Assembly: GCA_023953775.1 (NCBI GenBank)
Contig: JAMLJD010000004.1
Span: 52,393-116,392 of the forward strand
Length of the DNA stretch: 64,000 nucleotides
Source: Rhizobiaceae bacterium
GTDB lineage: Bacteria > Pseudomonadota > Alphaproteobacteria > Rhizobiales > Rhizobiaceae
Direction: 5' to 3'
The position numbers and the translations under genes were made by a program. Positions 1 to 10,300 of this stretch are shown here, in pieces. The notes under the pieces are model-generated. The model saw only the letters and a program-made list of their open reading frames with translations. It was not told the origin of the DNA and ran no database searches. Each line of letters opens with the position of its first letter. The stretch's first letter is position 1.

Positions 1-433
1 TCATGATCCGCGCCGACTGGTCGTGGGTGAAAAGGTCGCGCACGACAGCACGCGAAATCGCGACGCCGGCGGCGGCACCGACGCCCTGCAGGAACCGCGC
101 GGCGATCAGCACCTCGATGGTCGGTGACACCAGGGCGATCATGCTGGCGACCAGGTAGATCAGCATGAAGGCAATCGAGATCGGCTTGCGTCCGAAACCA
201 TCGGACAGCGGACCGCAGACGAGCTGGGCAAACGCAAAGCCGGCAAAGTAAAGCGAGATCGTCATCTTGACTGCTGCTTCGGTCGTGCCGAAGGCGTCGA
301 CGATATGCGGCATCGCCGGCGTGAACAGGGCCATGGAGAGGGGGCCGATGGCGACCATGAGAGCGCCGATGAGGCTGACGCGCCGCTCGCTCATCAATGG
401 CGCGATCTGTTCTCCCGTGACGCCGATGTTCAT
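1..433 (-). CDS. Bcr/CflA-type MFS multidrug transporter, 5' part only
   Basis: The protein begins MNIGVTGEQIAPLMSERR and runs off the left edge after about 144 residues, so only the N-terminal membrane segments are present. An early segment rich in LIGALMVAIGPLS, then a cytoplasmic loop with GPLSDGFGRKPI (the MFS loop 2-3 signature, G-x-L-x-D-x-x-G-R-K) and a segment with RFLQGVGAAAGVAISRA, are typical of Bcr/CflA drug:proton antiporters of the inner membrane. Its ATG overlaps the stop of the upstream MarR gene (ATGA), so the two are translationally coupled and the regulator probably controls this pump. The substrate cannot be read from the sequence. Confidence 0.85.
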   Translation of the reverse strand, partial: MNIGVTGEQIAPLMSERRVSLIGALMVAIGPLSMALFTPAMPHIVDAFGTTEAAVKMTISLYFAGFAFAQLVCGPLSDGFGRKPISIAFMLIYLVASMIALVSPTIEVLIAARFLQGVGAAAGVAISRAVVRDLFTHDQSARIM

Positions 434-906
434 GACGCAAGCCTCTGGCTGTCGGATGACGCCTGGCGCAGCTCCGTGATGTTTTCTCGGGCGCGCTGCA
501 GGGTATCGATCATCACGCGCCAGCTGTCCTCGTCGATCCCGCAGGATGCCTCGGCGCGCACCGCGTCTGCGACATCCTTGATCGTCGCGAGAACGGTCGT
601 GGCCTCGTCCGTCAGATTGACCAGCTTGGCGCGCCGGTCGGATGGGTCTGTCGTGCGTTCGACGAGACCGCGCGCCTCGAGCCGGTCGAGAAATCCGGTC
701 AGCGTCATGGCCTCGACACCCATCTTTTCCGCCAGAACCGACTGGCGGCTGCCGCCTGCCCGCGCGACATGGGAAAGCGCGCGTGCCTCTCCGGCGGTCA
801 GCCCCAGGCCGGTTTCGCCGATCCGGCGGTCGAACTCGGCGCGTATCAGGCGCGACAGATCCGTGATCAGGAAACCGAAGCCCTTGGGATCGACGATCTT
901 GTTCAT
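430..906 (-). CDS. MarR-family transcriptional regulator
   Basis: A 158-residue winged-helix protein beginning MNKIVDPKGFGFLITDLSRL. The central part (roughly residues 35-105) shows LTAGEARALSHVARAGG, QSVLAEKMGVEAMTLTGFLDRLEARGLVER and DPSDRRAKLVNLT, which are the recognition helix and wing of MarR proteins. The reading frame is open further upstream, but the ATG used here gives a normal MarR N-terminus and leaves a palindromic operator candidate just upstream. The gene is directly followed, with a 4-base overlap, by an MFS drug-efflux gene. Autoregulation plus control of that pump by a small ligand is the usual role of such pairs. Confidence 0.88.
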   Translation of the reverse strand: MNKIVDPKGFGFLITDLSRLIRAEFDRRIGETGLGLTAGEARALSHVARAGGSRQSVLAEKMGVEAMTLTGFLDRLEARGLVERTTDPSDRRAKLVNLTDEATTVLATIKDVADAVRAEASCGIDEDSWRVMIDTLQRARENITELRQASSDSQRLAS

Positions 907-927
907 AAAACAACGTACCCCTGAAAA

Positions 928-940
928 TAAGGCTGCCTTA
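928..940. promoter_or_regulatory. Candidate MarR operator (palindrome)
   Basis: TAAGGC-T-GCCTTA is a perfect inverted repeat with 6-base arms and a 1-base centre. It lies about 20 bases upstream of the MarR start codon, where binding would block transcription of the marR-MFS pair. Location and symmetry are seen; the function is inferred. Confidence 0.5.
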
Positions 941-1032
941 CAAATTGCGTGCGCTGCCGTCAAGTGGTTGTTCGTCGTCTCGTCCGTGCCTAAATGGCGC
1001 CTGACAGCAGTTCCCCTCATCAGGACAACTTC

Positions 1033-3078
1033 ATGGCCAGGATCGCCGATCTCTCGACACACCCTCTACGCACTGGACGGGCCCTTTCGGCCTGCCGGAC
1101 TTCCCATCGATTGCGGACGAGGATTTCGAGCCTGTCTTCGACGCGGCACTAGCAGCGCACGAGAAGGAGATCGTTGCAATCGCCGGCAATGGCGAGGCCC
1201 CCACCATCGACAATACCCTTGCCGCGCTGGAACTGGCGGGTGATCCGCTGTCGCGCGTCTCGGCCATTTTCTGGACCCGGGCCGAGGCTGACACGAACGA
1301 GACGATACAGGCGCTGGAGCGAAAGATCGCTCCGCGGATGTCGCGTCATTTCTCGTCGATCTACATGAATGCGGATTTGTTCGCGCGCATCGACGCGCTT
1401 TACCGGAAGCGCGAAACGCTGGGGCTCGATGCCGAGACGATGCGCGTCCTCGACAAGACGTGGAAAGGGTTCGTGCGCGCCGGCGCCAAGCTGTCAGGCG
1501 ACGCCAAGGAACGGCTGGCGTCGATCAACGAAGAACTGGCGACGCTCGGCACGCAGTTCGGACAAAACGTCCTGGCCGACGAGAGCGGGTGGGCCCTTTT
1601 CCTCGACGAAACCGATCTCGACGGCCTGCCGGATTTCGTGCGCGACGCGATGGCGGCGGCCGCGGCGTCGCGAGGGCAGGCGGGCCGCTACGGCGTGACC
1701 CTTTCCCGATCGCTTGCCGAGCCGTTCCTGTCCTACTCGTCGCGGCGCGACCTGCGCGAGCAGGTCTCCGTGCCTTTACGGCGAGGGGCGGCAATGACGG
1801 TCCGAACGACAATCGCCCGATCCTTGCCGCGACCCTGGCTTTTGCGCAGAGAAGGCAAGGCTGCTCGGCTACGAGACCTTTGCCGCCTTCAAGCTCGACG
1901 ACACGATGGCCAAGACGCCGGAAAACGTGATGTCGCTTCTCGAGCCCGTCTGGGAGAGGGCGCGCGAAAAGGCAGTGGAGGACAAGGCGGAGCTCGCCCG
2001 GATCGCGGCCGCGGACGGCAGCAATCAGCCGATCGCGGGCTGGGACTGGCGCTACTATTCGGAGAAGCTGCGCGCCGAGCGCTATGCGTTCGACGAATCC
2101 GAACTGAAGCCCTATCTGCAGCTCGACAATGTGATCGCGGCGGCGTTCGATGTCGCCGGTCGCCTGTTCGGACTGCGGTTCGAGGAACGCCCCGATATCA
2201 CGGCATGGCATGAGGACGTGAGGACCTTCGAAGTCCGCGACGCCGACGGGTCGTTCAGGGCGATGTTCCTGGCCGACTATTTCAACCGGCCGACGAAGCG
2301 GTCGGGTGCGTGGATGAGCAGGCTGCAGTCCGGACACAGGCTTGGCGATGGCCAGCATCCGATCATCTACAACGTGATGAACTTCGCCAAGCCGCCGATC
2401 GGGCAGAAGGCGCTGCTGTCGATGGACGAGGCGCGGACACTGTTTCATGAGTTCGGCCATGCGCTGCACGGCATGCTCACGGATGTCACCTGGCCGTCCA
2501 TCTCCGGGACGTCGGTGTCGCGCGACTTCGTGGAACTGCCCTCGCAACTCTACGAGCACTGGCTGACGGTTCCATCCATTCTCGAGAAGCATGCCCGCCA
2601 CTACCAGACGGGTACGGCGATGCCGCCCGAGCTGATCGAGAAGATGGATGCCGCAAAGACATTCGGGGCAGGCTTCGACACGGTCGAGTTCACCGCCTCG
2701 GCGCTCGTCGACATGGCCTTCCACGCACGCGCCGAAGCGCCCGCGGATCCGCTCGCGTTCGAGGCTGAAACCCTGAAGCAGCTGAAGATGCCCGATGCCA
2801 TAGCGATGCGTCATGGCAGCCCGCATTTCCTGCACGTCTTCTCGGGCGACGGCTATTCGGCCGGCTACTATTCCTACATGTGGTCGGAAGTGCTCGACGC
2901 CGACGCATTCACGGCGTTCGAGGAGACGGGAGACGTTTTCGATCCGGGAACGGCGAAGGGCTTGCGCGACAATATCTATGCCGCGGGCGGATCGAGGGAC
3001 CCGGAGGACCTCTATCGTGAATTTCGCGGCAAGATGCCGGTGGCCGATGCGATGATGGAGAAGCGGGGGCTGGTCTAG
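1033..3078 (+). pseudogene. dcp: M3-family oligopeptidase / peptidyl-dipeptidase Dcp, frameshifted
   Basis: Cytosolic zinc metallopeptidase of the thimet oligopeptidase/Dcp family, which degrades short peptides. The total span (682 codons) equals a normal Dcp, but the frame changes at least three times: near 1070 (before WTGPFGLPDF), near 1770 (after RDLREQVS) and near 1850 (before LLGYETFAAFKLDD). The last 390 residues are intact and contain the zinc motif HEFGHALHG and the downstream GYSAGYYSYMWSEVLDADAF typical of the family. All pieces join to one continuous Dcp-like protein, so either the consensus has indel errors or the gene has only recently been lost. An AGGA sequence lies 7 bases before the proposed ATG. 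Confidence 0.82.
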
Positions 3079-3097
3079 ACGACGGCTGGAGCGCCGT

Positions 3098-3379
3098 TCA
3101 GTCCGGATAGCAGGCGGCGGGAATGTTCGGCCATTTCGCTTCCGCGCAGCCGAGGCGTTCCTGCTTTTCGCGGAAAGCCGCGCTCACCGGCCCGGTCACC
3201 ATCGGATCGACGCCCATCGGCGCATCGTCGAAGCGGTCGCGGGCGTCCGTGAGGCTCATTGATATGGGCTCGACTACATCGCCATGGGGAAAGACGGACG
3301 CGCCATAGGCGGCGGCGACGGACATCACCGCAAAGGCCGCTGCCGGAAGAATGCGTTTGAACATGGTTGCGGGCGTCAA
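3098..3379 (-). CDS. Small secreted protein with C-x4-WP-x-IP-x2-C motif
   Basis: A 93-residue protein with an N-terminal hydrophobic stretch (FKRILPAAAFAVMSVAAAYGAS) that looks like a Sec signal peptide, so probably periplasmic. The C-terminus has LGCAEAKWPNIPAACYPD. I recall short rhizobial exported proteins ending in similar Cys-WP-Cys motifs; the two cysteines could form a disulfide. The start is probably the TTG used here: GGAGA lies 6 bases in front of it, whereas the internal ATG five codons later has no ribosome binding site. The function is unknown. It is convergent with dcp and divergent from typA. Confidence 0.65.
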   Translation of the reverse strand: MTPATMFKRILPAAAFAVMSVAAAYGASVFPHGDVVEPISMSLTDARDRFDDAPMGVDPMVTGPVSAAFREKQERLGCAEAKWPNIPAACYPD

Positions 3380-3572
3380 TCTGCTCTCCCTCGTGGCGGC
3401 CTAACGCGGTGCAGGATAAAAAGTTCCCGGCCCGATCAGAAAAAGATACGGCGCCCGGGGTGGTTAAGGTTGGGTTAAGCGGCAGGACCTTTCGCACCTG
3501 CGAAAAAAGCTGTATGAGCCCGCAAACGATCGAGGCGCGCCCTTCTGCCGCCCACCAAACTCCGAGAGACTT

Positions 3573-5399
3573 ATGGACCTGCGCAACATCGCGATCATCG
3601 CACATGTCGACCATGGCAAGACCACGCTGGTCGACGAACTCCTTAAACAGTCCGGTTCGTTCCGCGAGAACCAGCGTGTCGCCGAGCGCGCGATGGATTC
3701 CAACGATCTCGAGAAGGAGCGCGGCATCACCATCCTCGCCAAGGCGACCTCGGTCGACTGGAAGGACACCCGTATCAACATCGTCGACACGCCGGGCCAC
3801 GCCGATTTCGGCGGCGAGGTCGAGCGCATCCTGTCGATGGTCGACGGCGCGATCGTGCTGGTGGATGCGGCCGAGGGCCCGATGCCGCAGACCAAGTTCG
3901 TGGTCGGAAAGGCGCTCAAGGTCGGGCTGAAGCCCATCGTTGCGATCAACAAGATCGACCGGCCAGATGCGCGCCACGTCGAGGTCGTCAACGAGGTGTT
4001 CGACCTGTTCGCGGCGCTCGACGCCACCGACGAGCAGCTCGACTTCCCGATCCTCTATGGTTCGGGCCGCGACGGCTGGATGGCGGAAAATCCCGAAGGT
4101 CCGAAGGAACAGAAGCTGGCGCCATTGTTCGATCTGGTGCTGAAGCACGTGCCGGCGCCGACGGTCGAGCCCGGGCCCTTCGGGATGATCGGCACCATCC
4201 TCGAGGCCAACCCGTTCCTCGGGCGCATCATCACCGGGCGGATCGCTTCGGGGTTGCTGAAGCCAAACCAGGCCGTCAAGGTGCTGCACCATGACGGCTC
4301 GTTGCTCGAGAATGGCCGGGTCTCCAAGATCCTCGCCTTCCGCGGGCTGGAACGCCAGCCGATCGAAGAGGCTCATGCCGGCGACATCGTCGCGATCGCC
4401 GGTCTTTCCAAGGGAACCGTGGCGGATACGTTCTGCGACCCTTCGGTGAGTGAGGCGATGCAGGCGCAGCCGATCGATCCGCCGACCGTGACCATGTCGT
4501 TCATCGTCAACGATTCACCGCTCGCCGGCACCGAGGGCGACAAGGTCACCAGCCGCGTCATCCGCGACCGGCTGCTGAAGGAGGCCGAGGGTAATGTCGC
4601 GCTGAAGATCGAGGAGTCCGCCGACAAGGATTCCTTCTACGTGTCGGGCCGCGGCGAGCTGCAGCTTGCCGTCCTGATCGAGACCATGCGCCGCGAAGGC
4701 TTCGAGCTCGCGGTCTCGCGGCCGCGCGTGGTGATGCAGAAGGACGAGAACGGCCAGCTGCTCGAACCGATCGAAGAGGTGGTCATCGACGTCGACGAGG
4801 AGCATTCGGGCGTCGTCGTGCAGAAGATGTCGGAGCGCAAGGCCGAGATGGTCGAGCTGCGGCCCTCGGGCGGCGACCGGCAGCGCCTGGTTTTCCATGC
4901 GCCGACGCGCGGCCTGATCGGTTACCAGTCGGAACTCCTGACCGATACGCGCGGCACTGCGGTCATGAACCGGCTGTTCCATTCCTACCAGCCCTACAAG
5001 GGCGAACTGCCCGGCCGCACCAACGGGGTGCTGATCTCCAACGACCAGGGCGAGTCGGTCGCCTTTGCCATGTGGAACCTCGAGGATCGCGGTCCGATGG
5101 TGATCGATGCCGGCGTCAAGGTGTATGCCGGCATGATCATCGGCATCCATTCGCGCGACAACGATCTCGAAGTGAACGTGCTGAAGGGCAAGAAGCTCAC
5201 CAACATCCGCGCCGCCGGCAAGGACGAGGCGGTGAAGCTGACGCCGCCGATCCGCATGACGCTGGAGCGCGCGCTGGCCTGGATCCAGGACGACGAGCTG
5301 GTCGAGGTGACGCCGAAGTCGATCCGGCTGCGCAAGCTCTACCTCGATACGCACGAGCGGAAGCGCTTCGAAAAGTCCAAGACGGCCGGCGCCGCCTGA
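3573..5399 (+). CDS. typA: Ribosome-associated GTPase TypA/BipA
   Basis: A 608-residue translational GTPase that binds the ribosome and is needed for 50S assembly and growth under stress such as cold. The GTPase domain is complete: G1 AHVDHGKTT at about residue 10, switch I with KERGITI, G3 [14 protein letters not shown] and G4 NKIDRPDAR. After it come the EF-Tu domain 2-like part, two EF-G-like domains and the TypA-specific C-terminal domain ([20 protein letters not shown], then [13 protein letters not shown]). The length is normal for TypA (about 600-610). A GAGAG ribosome binding site lies about 5 bases before the ATG. Monocistronic; chromosomal housekeeping gene. Confidence 0.97.
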   Translation: MDLRNIAIIAHVDHGKTTLVDELLKQSGSFRENQRVAERAMDSNDLEKERGITILAKATSVDWKDTRINIVDTPGHADFGGEVERILSMVDGAIVLVDAAEGPMPQTKFVVGKALKVGLKPIVAINKIDRPDARHVEVVNEVFDLFAALDATDEQLDFPILYGSGRDGWMAENPEGPKEQKLAPLFDLVLKHVPAPTVEPGPFGMIGTILEANPFLGRIITGRIASGLLKPNQAVKVLHHDGSLLENGRVSKILAFRGLERQPIEEAHAGDIVAIAGLSKGTVADTFCDPSVSEAMQAQPIDPPTVTMSFIVNDSPLAGTEGDKVTSRVIRDRLLKEAEGNVALKIEESADKDSFYVSGRGELQLAVLIETMRREGFELAVSRPRVVMQKDENGQLLEPIEEVVIDVDEEHSGVVVQKMSERKAEMVELRPSGGDRQRLVFHAPTRGLIGYQSELLTDTRGTAVMNRLFHSYQPYKGELPGRTNGVLISNDQGESVAFAMWNLEDRGPMVIDAGVKVYAGMIIGIHSRDNDLEVNVLKGKKLTNIRAAGKDEAVKLTPPIRMTLERALAWIQDDELVEVTPKSIRLRKLYLDTHERKRFEKSKTAGAA

Positions 5400-5467
5400 T
5401 CCGGCATCCGTGTTGACAGCGGCCGGCGGGTCGCGATGATGCGGCCTGCCGTCAATGGAGGCCGCAG

Positions 5468-6079
5468 ATGGACCCCGCCTTCCTGCTCACCGCGCTGATC
5501 GTCGTCCTCATACCGGGCACCGGCGTCATCTATACGCTGGCGATCGCGCTCGGGCGCGGCGGGCCGGCGTCCGTGTCCGCGGCCTTCGGCTGCACGATCG
5601 GGATCGTGCCGCATATTTCCGCCGCCATCCTCGGGCTGGCCGCGCTGCTGCACGCCAGCGCGCTTTTGTTCCAGACGGTCAAGTTCGCCGGCGTGCTCTA
5701 CCTTCTGTGGATGGCCTGGAGCGCGCTGCGCGAAAAAGGCATGCTCGACGCGCAGCCCGAGCGGAGCGCGATGTCGCATGCGGCGATCGTCCGCCGCGGT
5801 TTCCTGATCAACATCCTCAATCCGAAGCTTTCGGTGTTCTTCCTGGCGTTCCTGCCGCAATTCGTGCCGCCGGACACCGCGAACCCGGCAATGACCATGG
5901 CGTTTCTCGGCGCGGTGTTCATGGCGATGACCTTCGTCGTCTTCGTGATCTACGGTCAGGTCGCGTCGCTGGTTCGCGCGCGCGTGCTCGCAAGCCAGTC
6001 GCTGATGGTGTGGATGCGGCGGTCGTTCGCGGCGGCTTTCGCGCTGCTCGGGCTCAGGCTGGCCCTGTCGAGCCGCTAG
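5468..6079 (+). CDS. LysE/RhtB-family amino acid exporter
   Basis: A 203-residue inner-membrane protein of the LysE/RhtB family, which exports amino acids or related small metabolites. The family start is visible (LLTALIVVLIPGTGVIYTLAIALGRGG, with the conserved P-G-x-x), followed by LLWMAWSALR and the conserved NILNPKLSVFFLAFLPQFV. About six hydrophobic segments. A GGAGG ribosome binding site lies 8 bases before the ATG. It is followed 19 bases later by a second family member on the same strand, so the two probably form a tandem pair. The substrate is not deducible. Confidence 0.9.
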   Translation: MDPAFLLTALIVVLIPGTGVIYTLAIALGRGGPASVSAAFGCTIGIVPHISAAILGLAALLHASALLFQTVKFAGVLYLLWMAWSALREKGMLDAQPERSAMSHAAIVRRGFLINILNPKLSVFFLAFLPQFVPPDTANPAMTMAFLGAVFMAMTFVVFVIYGQVASLVRARVLASQSLMVWMRRSFAAAFALLGLRLALSSR

Positions 6080-6098
6080 GCCGGGAGGAGGAAAAGGT

Positions 6099-6710
6099 TT
6101 GGAAGCAACGGCTCTGCTGATATTCGCCGGCGCGCTACTGGTCGCGGCCGGATCGCCGGGCCCGTCGATTGCCGCCCTGGTCGCGCGTGTCGTGACGAGA
6201 GGTTTCGGCGGCGTCCTGCCGTTTCTGGCGGCGATGTGGATCGGCGAGGCGATCTGGCTGTCGATGGCGGTCTTCGGCCTTGCCTTCGTGGCGCAGACCT
6301 TTCACTATGCCTTCCTCGCCCTCAAATGGGCCGGGGTCTGCTATCTCGCCTATCTGGCGTGGAAGATGTGGACCGCTCCGGTGGCGATCCGCGAGGACGT
6401 GCTGCCGCGCGGTGATGCCCCCGCCAAGCTGTTTTTCACGGGCCTTGCGGTGACACTCGGCAACCCCAAGATCATGATGTTCTATCTCGCGCTGCTGCCG
6501 ACCATCGTCGATCTGGGTTCGGTCACGGTGGTCGGCTGGGCGGAGCTGACCGCGACGATGGCGGCCGTTCTCATCCTGATCGATCTGGCGTGGGCGGGTG
6601 CGGCCGTGCAGGCGCGGCGCTTCTTGAGAAGCGAGCGCGCCGTCAGGGCGGCCAACCGGGTGAGCGCGGCGACCATGGCGGGTGCCGCAGCGGCCGTCGC
6701 AGCGCGGTAG
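6099..6710 (+). CDS. LysE-family translocator, second copy
   Basis: A 203-residue LysE/RhtB-type exporter with the N-terminal AAGSPGPSIAALVARVVTRG, the membrane segment YLAYLAWKMW and the conserved GNPKIMMFYLALLP motif. It starts with TTG; a strong GGGAGGAGG ribosome binding site lies about 8 bases before it and no ATG is nearby. It differs clearly from its upstream neighbour, so the pair is an old duplication or a functional pair rather than a recent copy. It ends 7 bases from the end of the convergent peroxidase-related gene, leaving no room for a classical terminator. Confidence 0.88.
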   Translation: MEATALLIFAGALLVAAGSPGPSIAALVARVVTRGFGGVLPFLAAMWIGEAIWLSMAVFGLAFVAQTFHYAFLALKWAGVCYLAYLAWKMWTAPVAIREDVLPRGDAPAKLFFTGLAVTLGNPKIMMFYLALLPTIVDLGSVTVVGWAELTATMAAVLILIDLAWAGAAVQARRFLRSERAVRAANRVSAATMAGAAAAVAAR

Positions 6711-6717
6711 CAGCCGT

Positions 6718-7287
6718 TCATCGCGCCATGGCGTGGTATTCGTCGTTCGGTCGCATGTCGACCGCGGCCGCGACACGGTTCGACATGTTGAAGAACGCCG
6801 CCGTCGAGGCGATGTCCCATATTCCGCGATCGGAGAAGCCGGCTGCCCGGAGCGCGGCGCGGTCCGGTTCGTCCATCCGTGCCGGCGTCTCGGTGAGCTT
6901 GACCGCGAAGTCTAGCATGGCGCGCTGCCTCGGCGTCAGGTCGGCGGCGCGGTAGTTCATCACCATCATCTCGCCGAGCTTCGGATCGCCCGACAACTGG
7001 CGCACCGCGGCACCATGAGCGGTGAGGCAGTAATAGCAGTGATTGACCGACGACACGGCGACCGCGATCATCTCGCGTTCGAGTTTCGACAGTTCCGATT
7101 CGCCCAGCATCAGGTCGTTGTACATATCGGTGAAAGCGCGCAGCTTCCGCTCGTCGAACGCATAGGCGAGCAGCACGTTGGGGATCAGACCGAGCTTCTC
7201 CATGCATTTGTCGAAATAGGCTCGCGTCCCGTCGCTGAGGTCTGTAGCGGGTTCGAGATCGAGCGCGGTCGTCTTATTGTCGGTCAT
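6718..7287 (-). CDS. Peroxidase-related (AhpD-like) carboxymuconolactone decarboxylase family protein
   Basis: A 189-residue cytosolic protein of the AhpD/CMD fold. The redox motif CYYC in SSVNHCYYCLTAHGAAV, about residue 85-90, matches the C-x-x-C-x3-H of AhpD-like alkylhydroperoxidases, and the N-terminal LIPNVLLAYAFDERKLRAF is typical of the uncharacterised peroxidase-related enzyme subfamily. The start ATG has an excellent GGAGGTGACG site in front of it; a longer open frame has none. Probable role in peroxide or thiol redox chemistry. Divergent from the glutamate dehydrogenase gene. Confidence 0.85.
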   Translation of the reverse strand: MTDNKTTALDLEPATDLSDGTRAYFDKCMEKLGLIPNVLLAYAFDERKLRAFTDMYNDLMLGESELSKLEREMIAVAVSSVNHCYYCLTAHGAAVRQLSGDPKLGEMMVMNYRAADLTPRQRAMLDFAVKLTETPARMDEPDRAALRAAGFSDRGIWDIASTAAFFNMSNRVAAAVDMRPNDEYHAMAR

Positions 7288-7399
7288 CGTCACCTCCTGT
7301 TCATTCCGGCATTGCAAAGTTATCGTGCCGGTGCTTCATCCGGATGCCAACGGTCTCGATTCTGATACGATACCGGAAAAACATGGCGGGAGGACATTG

Positions 7400-10300
7400 A
7401 TGGCCGCATCGACGAAAAGCAAACCGGGGCTCAATCCGGCGAAGGCCGACAGCGCCTTCACCGCCTTCCTGACATCGCGTGCACCGCAGGAGGACGTCGC
7501 GGCCTACGAACCCACGGCCCTCGATGCCGCGGCCAAGCTCGCGGCCGCGGCGCTCGCGCGTCATCGCTCGGGCCAGAGCGTGATCAGCGTCGACAATTCC
7601 GATTCCGTCGACTATCGCGGCCGGCCGCTGACGGTGATCACCGTCATCAACGACAACATGCCGTTCCTGTTCGATTCCATCGTCAGCGAGATCACCGACA
7701 GCGCAGGCGAACCAACACTGGTTCTCCACCCGGTGCTGCTGGTCAAGCACGGCAGAAGCGGCGTCAGCGAGATCGTGGGCGACGGCACCGGCACCCGGGC
7801 GAGCGACGGCGTCGACCGCGTCAGCCTGATTCACGTGCACGTTGCACGCCAGTCGGCGAGCGCCGGCGCGGCGCTTGCGAAACGGCTGGACCACATCATC
7901 TCGCAGGTTCGGGCCGCCGTCGTCGACTGGAAGCCGATGCTTGCCCGGGTCGACCAGGCGATCACCGATTTCCGCTATCAGCCGCTGCCGCTCGACAAGG
8001 CGGAAGTCGTCGAGGCGGTCGCTTTCCTGGAGTGGCTGCGCGACGACAATTTCACCTTCCTGGGGATGCGCGAGTACAAATATTCGGGCGGCGAGAAGAG
8101 CGGATCTCTGGAACGGACGAACAAGGCCGGCCTGGGCATCCTGAAGGATCCGGACGTTCTGGTCCTGCGCCGCGGCACCGAAGCGGTCACGACCACACCC
8201 GAGATCAGGGCTTTCCTGCATGGTCCCGACCCGCTGATCGTCACCAAGGCGAACGCGAAATCGGTCGTGCACCGGCGGATCTACCTCGACTATATCGGCA
8301 TCAAGACCTTCGACCAGAAAGGCAAGCTGACCGGCGAACTCAGGATCGTGGGCCTGTTCACGTCGACGGCCTACACCCGTTCGGTGATGAAGATCCCTTA
8401 CCTTCGGTCCAAGGCCGAAGCGGTGATCTCGAAGTCGGGCTTCGATCCCAGCGATCATTCGGGCAAGGCGTTGATCAACGTGCTGGAATCCTATCCGCGC
8501 GACGAACTGTTCCAGATCAGCGTGCCGATACTGCGCAAGCACGCCGAAGCGATCCTCGCGCTCGGCGAGCGGCCGCGGGTGCGCGTTCTTTACCGCATCG
8601 ACCAGTTCGACCGCTTCGTCTCGGTGCTGGTGTTCGTGCCGAGGGATCGTTACGATTCCCGCGTCCGCATCGAGATCGGCGAGTTCCTCGTCAAGACCTT
8701 CGACGGAAGGCTCTCGGCTTACTACCCGGCCTTCCCGGAAGGCAGCCTGGCGCGGGTGCACTTCATCATCGGCCGTTCCGGCGGCAAGACACCCAAGATC
8801 GATGCCGGCGTCCTGGAAGATCATATCCGGGCGCTCACCCGCACCTGGGATGACGGGCTGCGCGAGGCCGCCGCGAATGCGGGTGTCGACGACGCGATCA
8901 CCGGCGTCGCATCCGGTTTTCCGGAAAGCTATCGCAACAGCTTCGCACCCGATGCGGCTCTCATCGATGCGAAATATGTGTGCGCTGTCTCCGCCGAGGC
9001 GCCGATCGCCATCAACTTCTATCGCGAGTTCGCCGGGAAGCCCGACCATGCGGGGCTGAAGATCTTCCATCACGGAACGCCGGTCGAACTGTCGAAGCGC
9101 GTTCCCTTGCTCGAGAATATGGGTTTCCGGGTCATCAGCGAACGGACGTTCGAATATGTGCGGCCCGGCGAAGGAAGCGTCTACATCCATGACATGGAGC
9201 TCGAGAACGCCTTCGACCGGCCCATCGATCTCGACGATGGCGGCGCATTGTTCGAGGAAGTGTTCCTAGCCGTGTGGCGCGAGGAACATGACAATGATTC
9301 CTACAATGCCCTGGCCCTGACAGCCGGTCTGCGCGCGGGCGAGATCGGCATACTGCGCGCCTATGGCCGCTATCTGCAGCAGGCCGGAATACCGCAGAGC
9401 CAGGAATTCATCGCGGCCGCGCTCAATCGCTATCCGGCGATCACCCGCAATCTCCATGCGCTCTTCGTCGGCCGCTTCGATCCGGCACTGAAGCATGGCA
9501 AGGACGCGGCCAAACGCGAACTCGAACTCGACGAGGCTATCTCGGAAGACCTCGACAAGGTTCCCAGCATCGACGACGACACGATCATCAGGCGCTATCT
9601 GAACCTGATCAAGTCGACCCTGCGTACAAATCATTTCATGGCCGAGACGAAGACGGACAACCCGATCTCGCTGGCGATGAAATTCGATTCACGCCAGATT
9701 ACCGGCCTCCCCGAGCCGCGGCCATGGCGCGAGATATTCGTCTACGGCCCCGAGGTCGAAGGCGTTCATCTGCGCTTCGGGCCGGTGGCCAGGGGCGGGC
9801 TCCGGTGGTCCGACAGGGCGCAGGACTACCGCACCGAGGTGCTGGGCCTGGTCAAGGCGCAGCAGGTCAAGAACGCGGTTATCGTGCCGGTCGGGGCGAA
9901 GGGCGGCTTCTATCCGAAGCGGCTGCCCGCCGGCGGGGCACGCGATGCGATTTTCGAGGCCGGCAGGAACGCCTATATCAACTTCGTCTCGAGCATGCTC
10001 TCCATCACCGACAATCTCGATGTCGAGAAGGTGGTGCCGCCAAAGGGGATCGTGCGGCACGATACGGACGACCCCTATTTCGTCGTTGCCGCCGACAAGG
10101 GTACGGCGACGTTCTCGGACACCGCCAATGCGATCAGCCAGGCGCATGATTTCTGGCTCGACGACGCGTTCGCCTCGGGCGGCTCGGCCGGTTACGACCA
10201 CAAGAAGATGGGAATTACGGCGCGCGGCGCCTGGGAAGCCGTGAAGCGGCATTTCCGCGAGATGGATCGCGATATCCAGAGCGAACCCTTCACGACAGTC

